Below, one piece after another: positions 1 through 6,495 of a stretch of DNA of 32,672 nucleotides. A program made the position numbers and the translations under genes. Within the stretch, counting starts at the first letter, position 1. Every line of letters begins with the position of its first letter. The DNA comes from JAZOTK01 sp045534775. GTDB lineage: Bacteria; Bacillota; Clostridia; RUG12999. The notes below the pieces were generated by a model. That model was not told the DNA's origin, did no database searches, and saw nothing but the letters and a program-made list of their open reading frames with translations. The stretch is from the NCBI GenBank assembly GCA_045534775.1, contig JAZSKI010000042.1:1-32672 (forward strand), given 5' to 3'.

Positions 1-15
1 TCCTGTCTTTTTCAT
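1..15 (-). CDS. Start of a gene leaving the window, product unknown
   Basis: Only the first five codons are inside the window (Met-Lys-Lys-Thr-Gly on the minus strand). The start is supported by an AAGGAG ribosome site six bases upstream of the ATG. A Met-Lys-Lys opening is common at the start of signal peptides, but five residues cannot support any assignment. The upstream 16-200 region is AT-rich and is presumably its leader. It holds a bulged inverted repeat at 104-137 (AACTGT/ACAGTT outside, TGTGT/ACACA inside) that might be an operator or leader hairpin. Confidence 0.5.
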
Positions 16-200
16 AGCAAACTCCTTTTCTTTGTCTTTTATAATAACCATCAGAATAGTAACTACCATTATTTCCTTTTAATCAATATTTGCTTGTAAG
101 AACAACTGTTTGTGTATATTCTTCACACACTACAGTTAAGAACGGTTTTTTATCACAGATTTTTTTGCAAATTTCACTTACAAATTAAAATGTTATTCCG

Positions 201-330
201 AAAGGCTTCCCCTCGAGGGGAAGCTGTCACGAAGTGACTGATGAGGTGTAGCTTGCAAGCAATAGTTGTTTCATTTTCACCTCATCACAGTTGCTTCGCA
301 ACCCACCTTCCCCTCAAGGAGAAGGCTTTT
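201..330. repeat. 130-bp inverted-repeat element (MITE/REP-like)
   Basis: A non-coding element whose two ends are imperfect inverted copies of each other. The left end starts AAAGGCTTCCCCT and runs to GATGAGGTG at about 248. The right end starts CACCTCATC at about 278 and ends in the complement of the left end at 330. Each half holds its own small hairpin (GTCACGAAGTGAC at 226-238; TTGCTTCGCAA near 291-301). Palindromic elements opening with CTTCCCC and containing GATGAGGTG are, from memory, dispersed in many clostridial genomes. It carries no transposase, so any movement would need help in trans. The short reading frames across it follow its inverted symmetry and are not genes. Confidence 0.6.
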
Positions 331-386
331 ATCCCTTACATATCAAAGTTTAGAATCAGTGAACAATTTAGATGCCACTTGTTTTG

Positions 387-561
387 TCGATATGCAAACT
401 TCGTTTGCTCGATATTTTTGCTATCGCAAAATCGATATGTTTCTCGCTTCGCTCAAAACTCGATATGATATAAATCTCGTTGCCGTAAGGCAACATATCG
501 AGCCATCTGGCATATCGAGTGCTTTAGCACATATCGAAAATCTCGCCAGAGATTTATATCG
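387..561. repeat. Array of mini-hairpins spaced by TCGATAT/ATATCGA
   Basis: Four copies of TCGATAT (387, 409, 432, 460) are followed by three copies of the reverse complement ATATCGA (495, 512, 531). Between copies lie short self-complementary units, each with a different stem: GCAAAC/GTTTGC at 394-408, TTTTGC/GCAAAA at 416-431, GTTGCC/GGCAAC at 479-494, GTGCT/AGCAC at 519-530 and AAATCTC/GAGATTT at 538-555. A longer pair, GATATAAATCTCG at 467-479 with its near complement at 548-560, encloses the right half. The spacer is constant, the stems vary, and spacer polarity flips in the middle. No protein is supported. It lies downstream of znuB on the minus strand, so it could also act as a structured 3' end. 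Confidence 0.6.
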
Positions 562-614
562 CTGAATAGATTTAACTTCCGTTAAAACTATTTTATCATA
601 ATATATATCTTTTG

Positions 615-1439
615 TCAACGGAATCTTCCGATTACCGAGCAAATTGCAAAAACAGCAATATCTACCGCAACTATGGTAGCACCTACAGGCGTTGACGCTG
701 CAATTGATATTAATATTCCCAGTGCTGTTCCCGATACTGCAATTACAGCTGAAAAAATTATGGTTCCCTTAAAACTTTTATTCAGTCTCATTGCAGAAAG
801 AGGCGGGAATATTATAAGTGCTGAAACAAGGAGTGAACCTACAAGTTTCATTGCAAGCACTATTATTATTGCTGTCATAATTGCTGTCATCAGATTATAT
901 GCCGACACGTTTATGCCTGTTGCCTCCGCAAAGGTTTCGTCAAATGTAACCGAAAAAATCTTGTTATAAAATAGCATAAAGACCGCTATTACAACCACCG
1001 ACATAATTACACAAAGGTATACATCAGTCTTTGAAAGGGTAAGTATTGCCGTAGACCCGAAAAGCGTACTGCAAACATCTCCCGATACATTGGCAGAAGT
1101 GGAAAATGTATTCATAAGCAGGTAGCCTGTTGCCAGCGAACCTACCGAAATCATAGCTATTCTTGCATCACCATTTACCTTTGCATTTTTGCCTGCTTTA
1201 AGTAAAAGCACCGCCGCCGCGACAGTCATCGGAAGCACAATTATTGTGTCACCTGTAAATCCAAGTACAGTTGCTATTGCTATTGCACCAAATGCCACAT
1301 GGGACAGCCCGTCACCAATAAATGAGAAGCGTCTCAGCACCAGAGGTACGCCTAAAAGTGCTGAGCACAGTGCAATTAAAATGCCCGTTACCATAGCGTA
1401 GCGTACAAAGGGATAAGTAAAATATTCCAATACATTCAT
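615..1439 (-). CDS. znuB: Zinc ABC transporter permease (ZnuB/ABC-3 family)
   Basis: Membrane subunit of a metal-ion importer. The 274-residue protein is almost entirely hydrophobic, with about eight likely membrane spans. The opening and the segment around LVLRRFSFIGDGLSHVAFG (residues about 33-51) are typical of the ABC-3 family that imports zinc or manganese. It would form the channel through which the ion delivered by the ZnuA-like lipoprotein passes, driven by the ZnuC-like ATPase. The start codon overlaps the znuC stop by four bases (ATGA), so the two are translationally coupled. It is the last gene of the zur-znuA-znuC-znuB operon. Zinc rather than manganese is inferred from the partner proteins; the permease alone does not decide it. 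Confidence 0.9.
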   Translation of the reverse strand: MNVLEYFTYPFVRYAMVTGILIALCSALLGVPLVLRRFSFIGDGLSHVAFGAIAIATVLGFTGDTIIVLPMTVAAAVLLLKAGKNAKVNGDARIAMISVGSLATGYLLMNTFSTSANVSGDVCSTLFGSTAILTLSKTDVYLCVIMSVVVIAVFMLFYNKIFSVTFDETFAEATGINVSAYNLMTAIMTAIIIVLAMKLVGSLLVSALIIFPPLSAMRLNKSFKGTIIFSAVIAVSGTALGILISIAASTPVGATIVAVDIAVFAICSVIGRFR

Positions 1440-2137
1440 ATTTCTTCCCCCTTGTGTATAAAAAGACTTGATGCAGGGCTTGTAATATAGTCTTCCTTTT
1501 TCCCGAAGAAAAGAGGGTTCTTGTCTAAATGAAGAATATGGGTGGCATATTCAACCGACAATGTATCGTGGGATATCATTATTACCGTAACACTATCCTC
1601 ACGGTTAAGTTTATTTATAATTTCATACATTTCTTCCGCCGCTTCAGGGTCGAGACCCGACACAGGCTCGTCCAGAATAATCATCTTTCTTGCAGCACAA
1701 AAAGCCCTTGCAAGCAAAACCCTCTGCTGCTGACCTCCCGAAAGGTCGCGGTAGCATTTGTTTTTCAAATCGGATATACCCATTTTTTCCATAGCAGACA
1801 AAGCCTTTTTCTTATTCTCTTTCCCGTGAAACGTCACAAATCCGCAACAACCCGAAAGGACTATTTCATATACGGTTGCAGGAAAATCCCTTTGGACCGC
1901 TGTTTGCTGAGGCAGGTAGCCAATATGGCTTTTTTTCATATCACCACAAAAGGCTATGCTTCCTCCGATTGGCTGAACAAGCCCTAAAAAAGCCTTTATA
2001 AGCGTGCTCTTCCCTACTCCGTTTTTGCCTACTATACACAGATAATCACCTTCGCAGACTTCAAAGCTTATGTCGCTGCAAACCGCCTTACCTCCATAGC
2101 CCAATTCAACATTTTCACATATTATTTGCTTCTTCAT
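1436..2137 (-). CDS. znuC: Zinc ABC transporter ATP-binding protein (ZnuC)
   Basis: ATPase that powers metal uptake from the cytoplasmic face of the membrane. The 233-residue protein has a complete ABC cassette: Walker A GKNGVGKST at residues 37-45, a Q-loop around YLPQQ, the signature LSGGQQQ at 132-138, Walker B MIILDEP at 152-158, and the switch histidine in MISHD. The length is normal for ZnuC/MntB-type subunits. It begins 27 bases after znuA and overlaps znuB by four bases, so all three components are co-expressed. The protein is somewhat cysteine-rich, including a CC pair near residue 97, which is not a family requirement. Confidence 0.92.
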   Translation of the reverse strand: MKKQIICENVELGYGGKAVCSDISFEVCEGDYLCIVGKNGVGKSTLIKAFLGLVQPIGGSIAFCGDMKKSHIGYLPQQTAVQRDFPATVYEIVLSGCCGFVTFHGKENKKKALSAMEKMGISDLKNKCYRDLSGGQQQRVLLARAFCAARKMIILDEPVSGLDPEAAEEMYEIINKLNREDSVTVIMISHDTLSVEYATHILHLDKNPLFFGKKEDYITSPASSLFIHKGEEI

Positions 2138-2164
2138 ATTTTCTCTTCCTTATTATATATTAAT

Positions 2165-3052
2165 TTATGACAGAGCTTTTTTCAGCACCTGCAAATTCTT
2201 TTCCATAACAGAGAGGTAAGTTTTGCCCAAAGAGAGGTTTACCGATTGACATGAATCCATTACCAGAATTTCGCAGTTTTTATTATTGGAATTTCCGATA
2301 ACAGTTTCCGCTATGGAATTGTTTGAATTTTCAATTATAAGAACATTATCTGCTCCCGTCTCATTAATTTTATTTGCCAGCATTATTACCGTATCAAAGC
2401 TTGCCTCCGTATCGGCGGAGCACCCGTCAAAGGCAGCATAATAATTTATTCCGTAGTCTTCTGTTAAATGTTTAAACGGAAAGCTGTCGCAGAAAATCAG
2501 AGCCTTATCTCCCATATTTTTAACAGTCTCTTCATACTGACTGTCAAGAGCCTTTAATTTTGACGTATACTCCCGGGCATTTTCTCTGTAGTATTCAGCA
2601 TTTTCCTTATCTGCCCTTACCAATGCTTCACAGATTATATTCACTAAGCTTTCGCTTTTCCTCAGAGACAACCAGATATGCTCATCAGAATTTTCGTGTT
2701 TTTCCCCTTCACTATGATGGTGCGAAATTCCGATTTCCTCCATCATATTAATGCTTGTTCCTTTATTTTTCAGCCCCGTTGCCCAGTTATCCGAAGGCCC
2801 TCCTACATATATGAACAAATCACTTTTTGTGATTTTCGCCATATCTGCCGCAGAAGGCACATAGCTGTGCAAATCCTCTCCATTAGCTGCCAGTAAGGTT
2901 ACCTCCGCCTCTTTATCGCCAATAATATTTTTTATCCAATCATATTGGGGAAAGGCGCTGCACACTACTGTTAATTTACTGTTATTCACAGCTACAGTAC
3001 TGCATCCGCATAAAAATATTGCTGCAATTATTATACACAGTTTTTTTATCAT
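2165..3052 (-). CDS. znuA: Zinc-binding lipoprotein of the ABC importer (ZnuA)
   Basis: Extracytoplasmic solute-binding protein of cluster A-I, 295 residues. The N-terminus is a lipoprotein signal: a basic start, a hydrophobic core and the lipobox LCGC, with Cys17 as the lipidated residue. Likely metal ligands include the histidine in DLHSY (residue 62), the histidine in DEHIWLS (125), and later histidine and acidic residues in the C-lobe. A histidine/acid-rich loop (about 111-125, starting HHH) is characteristic of zinc-specific members and argues against manganese. Its start overlaps the zur stop by four bases. It would capture zinc outside the cell and hand it to ZnuB. Confidence 0.9.
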   Translation of the reverse strand: MIKKLCIIIAAIFLCGCSTVAVNNSKLTVVCSAFPQYDWIKNIIGDKEAEVTLLAANGEDLHSYVPSAADMAKITKSDLFIYVGGPSDNWATGLKNKGTSINMMEEIGISHHHSEGEKHENSDEHIWLSLRKSESLVNIICEALVRADKENAEYYRENAREYTSKLKALDSQYEETVKNMGDKALIFCDSFPFKHLTEDYGINYYAAFDGCSADTEASFDTVIMLANKINETGADNVLIIENSNNSIAETVIGNSNNKNCEILVMDSCQSVNLSLGKTYLSVMEKNLQVLKKALS

Positions 3053-3468
3053 TTTACTTTTTCTCCCTTATGACAATCTTTACATACACCCATAAGCACC
3101 GTGCTGATTTCATCTATTTTAAAGGAATTATCCTGCATTATCTGGTTCAAGATTTTATCCGATGCCTCGCTGTTCATATGGAGCAGCCTGCCACAGCTTT
3201 TGCATTTCAGATGCAGATGCTCACCGCATTTTTCACAGTCCATAATCTGATATACAAAATTGCGGCTGCCCTCGCGGACAAATCTACGCACGCCGCCTTC
3301 CTTAAGCATCGCCGTAATAAGCCTGTAAATCGTACTTTTACCCGGCATATCGTCTCCGCCTTCCTCACGCATGGTATTTGTGATTTCTTCTATTGTAAAG
3401 GCTCTGTCTCTGTGACGGCTTAAAAAATCCTTAAGTGCCTTCTTTTGCATTGTCTGATACTGTGCCAT
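3049..3468 (-). CDS. zur: Fur-family repressor, probably zinc-sensing Zur
   Basis: DNA-binding metalloregulator of the Fur family, 139 residues from the chosen start. An N-terminal winged helix is followed by a dimerisation half with the metal motifs: CEKCG...HLHLKCKSCG, further histidines and a C-terminal CKDC, the usual two-CxxC structural zinc site. The ATG at 3468 was chosen because GGAGG lies seven bases upstream; a further in-frame start at 3513 would add 15 residues and lies inside the presumed operator. It is the first gene of the zinc transporter operon and overlaps znuA by four bases. Assignment as Zur rather than Fur or PerR rests on this linkage. With zinc bound it is expected to repress its own operon. 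Confidence 0.88.
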   Translation of the reverse strand: MAQYQTMQKKALKDFLSRHRDRAFTIEEITNTMREEGGDDMPGKSTIYRLITAMLKEGGVRRFVREGSRNFVYQIMDCEKCGEHLHLKCKSCGRLLHMNSEASDKILNQIMQDNSFKIDEISTVLMGVCKDCHKGEKVK

Positions 3469-3491
3469 CAGCCCACCTCCGAGTATAAAAT

Positions 3492-3541
3492 TGAGAATAT
3501 TTCTCATATTCAATTATACACCAATATTTTTTCGTTGTCAA
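3492..3541 (-). promoter_or_regulatory. zur-znu operon promoter with Fur-type operator
   Basis: On the minus strand TTGACA (3536-3541) and TATAAT (3513-3518) are separated by exactly 17 bases, a full sigma-A consensus. Just downstream, over the expected start site, lies TGAGAATATTTCTCA (3492-3506). It reads as a 7-1-7 inverted repeat with 6 of 7 arm positions matching, the usual architecture of Fur-family boxes. Binding there would block initiation, which fits autorepression by the first gene product. Confidence 0.72.
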
Positions 3542-3565
3542 GGAAAAATTAATTAAAATTTCACA

Positions 3566-3594
3566 TTGACAAACGGCTATATAATTGTTATAAT
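3566..3594 (+). promoter_or_regulatory. Promoter of the aconitase-family gene
   Basis: TTGACA at 3566-3571 and TATAAT at 3589-3594 with a 17-base spacer, another full consensus. It is divergent from the zur promoter, with the two -35 boxes 24 bases apart. The transcript would start about 30 bases before the start codon. Confidence 0.7.
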
Positions 3595-3629
3595 ATTATA
3601 AGTAGATTATTTTAACGGAGGAATGAAAA

Positions 3630-5906
3630 ATGATAGAACTTATCCGGGGCGGCGTTTATCTTGTTGACGGTAAAACCATTATTCCTGCTGATGCCGATGG
3701 CGAAGCGGAAATAAAAAATAAATATGGTAAGGATACGAAAAACGCAAAATGCGGTACTATGGCGGATAAAATCTTAAAAAGCCACAATACCTCAGGCGAT
3801 GACAACAAGCTTAAAATTAAATTTGATGCTATGGCATCTCACGACATTACATACGTAGGTGTTATACAGACGGCGAGAGCCAGCGGTCTTGAGAAGTTCC
3901 CTCTCCCCTATGTTCTTACCAACTGTCATAACAGTCTTTGTGCTGTAGGCGGTACTATTAACGAGGATGACCACATGTTCGGTCTTTCAGCCGCTAAGAA
4001 ATACGGCGGTATATATGTTCCGGCACATCAGGCGGTTATTCACCAGTATATGCGTGAGGAATTTGCCGCTTGCGGTAAGATGATATTAGGCTCTGACAGC
4101 CACACCCGTTACGGTGCTATGGGTACTATGGCAATCGGCGAGGGTGGTCCTGAGCTTGTAAAACAGCTTCTTTGCAAAACCTATGATGTTGACTATCCCG
4201 ATGTTATCTGCGTAGTGCTGGAGAACGCTCCCGTACCCGGAGTAGGTCCTCAGGACGTTGCTCTTGCCATTATCGGCGAGGTTTTCAAAAACGGTTTTGT
4301 TAAAAATAAGGTTATGGAATTTGTAGGTGACGGTGTTCATAATCTCAGTATGGATTTCCGTATCGGTATTGATGTTATGACTACAGAAACCACCTGTCTG
4401 TCCTCCGTATGGGTGACTGATGAAAAAACCAAAGCATTTTTTAATATTCACAAACGCGGCGATGCTTATTATAAAATGGAGCCTGATGCTGTAGCATATT
4501 ACGCAGGTGCAGTTCGTGTGGACCTTTCAAAGATTCGTCCTATGATAGCTATGCCCTTCCATCCCAGCAACACCTACACCATCGAGGATGTAGTGGCAAA
4601 TCCTGCGGATATTTTAAGAGAGGTTGAAAAGACTGCTTCTGCTCAACTTGAAGCACCTAACATAAACTACAAGCTGACGGATAAGGTTCGTGACGGCAAA
4701 TTATATGTTGACCAGGGCGTAATCGCAGGCTGTGCCGGCGGTGGTTTTGAAAACCTTTGTGCCGCCGCTGATATTCTTGAAAATACGAGTATCGGTAACG
4801 GTGAATTTGCTCTCAGCGCATATCCTTCCAGCCAGCCCGTATATATGGAGCTTATCAGAAACGGAGCGGCGGCGAAGCTTATGGCGGCGGGTACTACCAT
4901 TCGTACTGCTTTCTGCGGTCCCTGCTTCGGTGCAGGTGATGTCCCCTCCAACAACGCTCTCAGTATCAGACATTCTACCAGAAACTTCCCCAACCGCGAA
5001 GGCTCTAAGCCCGGTCAAGGTCAGATTTCTTCCGTTGCACTTATGGACGCACGTTCCATTGCGGCTACGGCGAAAAACGGCGGCAGACTTACTCCCGCTA
5101 CGGATTTGGATATTAATTATACCAATCCCGAATACACCTTTGATGATACTGTATATAAGAACAGAATATATAAAGGCTTCGGTAAGGCTGATTCTTCCGC
5201 CGAGCTGAAGTTCGGTCCGAACATTGCCGACTGGCCGAAGATGGGTCCCCTGACGGATAACCTTATGCTTAAGATTGTTTCCGTTATAAACGACCCCGTA
5301 ACCACGACAGATGAGCTTATTCCTTCGGGCGAAACCTCTTCTTACCGTTCAAATCCCCTGAAGCTGGCAGAGTTTACTCTTTCCAGAAAAGACCCTGCTT
5401 ATGTTGAAAATGCAAAGAATGTACAGAAGCTGGAAAATATCCGCCGTGAGGGCGGCGACCCCACCGTATGTCCCGAGCTTTCAGCGGCGGCGGCTAAGAT
5501 GAAGGATGTTTGTCCTTCTGCGGATTTTGAAAACACCTCTATCGGCAGTGCTATCTTTGCGGTGAAGCCCGGTGACGGTTCTGCAAGAGAGCAGGCGGCT
5601 TCCTGTCAGAAGGTGCTTGGCGGCTTTGCCAATATTGCTAACGAATATGCCACCAAGCGTTACAGAAGCAATCTGATTAACTGGGGTATGCTTCCCTTTA
5701 TAATTGAAAAAGGCGACCTCCCCTTTGAAAACGGCGAATATGTTTTCGTTGAAGGCGTGCGTAATGCAATAGAAAATAAAAAGGCATCCATAAAAGCGTA
5801 CTCTCTCACAAGCGGTAAAGCCTTTGAGCTTACAATTGCCGATTTGACTGATGATGAACGTAAAATCATCCTTGCAGGTTGTCTCATAAACTACTATGCA
5901 AACTGA
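3630..5906 (+). CDS. Aconitase-superfamily hydratase (YbhJ-like)
   Basis: A cytoplasmic [4Fe-4S] dehydratase-fold enzyme of 758 residues. GSDSHT at about 154-159 corresponds to the aconitase catalytic-domain motif. The three cluster cysteines are present: Cys368 in IAGCAGGGF and Cys429/Cys432 in FCGPCFGAG, spaced much as in aconitase. The C-terminal swivel domain carries YRSNLINWGMLPF near residue 677. The chain is shorter than AcnA (about 890) and its overall form resembles the E. coli YbhJ-like 'hydratase' subgroup, whose substrate is not established. It could isomerise citrate for glutamate synthesis, but no citrate synthase or isocitrate dehydrogenase lies nearby. GGAGG at 3617-3621 fixes the start. 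Confidence 0.8.
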   Translation: MIELIRGGVYLVDGKTIIPADADGEAEIKNKYGKDTKNAKCGTMADKILKSHNTSGDDNKLKIKFDAMASHDITYVGVIQTARASGLEKFPLPYVLTNCHNSLCAVGGTINEDDHMFGLSAAKKYGGIYVPAHQAVIHQYMREEFAACGKMILGSDSHTRYGAMGTMAIGEGGPELVKQLLCKTYDVDYPDVICVVLENAPVPGVGPQDVALAIIGEVFKNGFVKNKVMEFVGDGVHNLSMDFRIGIDVMTTETTCLSSVWVTDEKTKAFFNIHKRGDAYYKMEPDAVAYYAGAVRVDLSKIRPMIAMPFHPSNTYTIEDVVANPADILREVEKTASAQLEAPNINYKLTDKVRDGKLYVDQGVIAGCAGGGFENLCAAADILENTSIGNGEFALSAYPSSQPVYMELIRNGAAAKLMAAGTTIRTAFCGPCFGAGDVPSNNALSIRHSTRNFPNREGSKPGQGQISSVALMDARSIAATAKNGGRLTPATDLDINYTNPEYTFDDTVYKNRIYKGFGKADSSAELKFGPNIADWPKMGPLTDNLMLKIVSVINDPVTTTDELIPSGETSSYRSNPLKLAEFTLSRKDPAYVENAKNVQKLENIRREGGDPTVCPELSAAAAKMKDVCPSADFENTSIGSAIFAVKPGDGSAREQAASCQKVLGGFANIANEYATKRYRSNLINWGMLPFIIEKGDLPFENGEYVFVEGVRNAIENKKASIKAYSLTSGKAFELTIADLTDDERKIILAGCLINYYAN

Positions 5907-5940
5907 TTAATAAAAAAATTTAAAAATTTTAAAAAAAGAC

Positions 5941-5969
5941 TTGCTAAATTTTTATATATGTGATATAAT
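5941..5969 (+). promoter_or_regulatory. secG promoter
   Basis: TTGCTA (5941-5946) and TATAAT (5964-5969) are 17 bases apart, with the ribosome site GGAGG at 6011-6015 before secG. Only AT-rich sequence separates it from the end of the hydratase gene, with no convincing terminator. Confidence 0.6.
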
Positions 5970-6021
5970 AGTTAGTAATGATTATAAATAATAAGTTTTT
6001 TAAATTATTAGGAGGTACAAA

Positions 6022-6408
6022 ATGGAAACAGCAAAAATAATTGTAGGCGTATTACATATACTCCTCTCAATCGCGATCATCGCTTTAATTCTCTTACAGT
6101 CGGGTAAACAGGCAGGACTGTCCGGTGCCATTTCAGGTGCGGCAGATTCCTTCTTCGGTAAAAACAAAGGCAGAACAATGGATGCCAAGCTTGCAAGATT
6201 TACAAAAATCTGTGCTGTAGGCTTCCTCGTAACATCCTTATTCTTGGCTTATGGCGATACAATTATGCCTGATACTCCCGCTCCCACAGAAGGAACCGAG
6301 GCTGTTGAAGGCGAAGTCGTTACACCCGATATTAATGTTGTAACCGAAGACGGCGAAACAGTTGATACCGATATAGTAGGTGAACCTACAGCTCCTGCGG
6401 CAGAATAA
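6022..6408 (+). CDS. secG: Preprotein translocase subunit SecG
   Basis: Small membrane subunit of the SecYEG protein-export channel. Two hydrophobic spans (about 5-22 and 61-78) flank the conserved cytoplasmic stretch with LLQSGKQAGLSGAISG and the FFGKNKGR motif, the SecG hallmark. The protein is 128 residues, against a usual 70-80. The excess is a tail of about 50 residues after the second span, rich in Glu, Asp, Pro, Thr and Val, strongly acidic and low in complexity. In this topology the tail would lie on the outer face. The gene has its own promoter and terminator, so it appears to be transcribed alone. Confidence 0.93.
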   Translation: METAKIIVGVLHILLSIAIIALILLQSGKQAGLSGAISGAADSFFGKNKGRTMDAKLARFTKICAVGFLVTSLFLAYGDTIMPDTPAPTEGTEAVEGEVVTPDINVVTEDGETVDTDIVGEPTAPAAE

Positions 6409-6417
6409 TTTAATAAG

Positions 6418-6466
6418 TAAAAGCATCGGTAAATTAATATTGCAATTTATTCTGATGCTTTTTTTG
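6418..6466 (+). terminator. secG terminator
   Basis: AAAGCATC (6420-6427) pairs with GATGCTTT (6454-6461), with an inner AAATT/AATTT pairing, followed by a run of T to 6465. It lies right after secG and before the glycosidase-like gene. Confidence 0.65.
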
Positions 6467-6495
6467 TAAAATATATTAATTTTGAGGTGACTGAA

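Noticed and set aside
387..561. CRISPR-like look of regularly spaced short repeats
   Set aside because: The repeat is only 7 bases, flips orientation half way, and the intervening units are self-complementary rather than unique spacers; no cas gene is present.
241..642. Overlapping small open frames on both strands in the repeat region
   Set aside because: They run through inverted repeats and hairpin arrays, overlap one another, and lack ribosome sites or protein-like composition.
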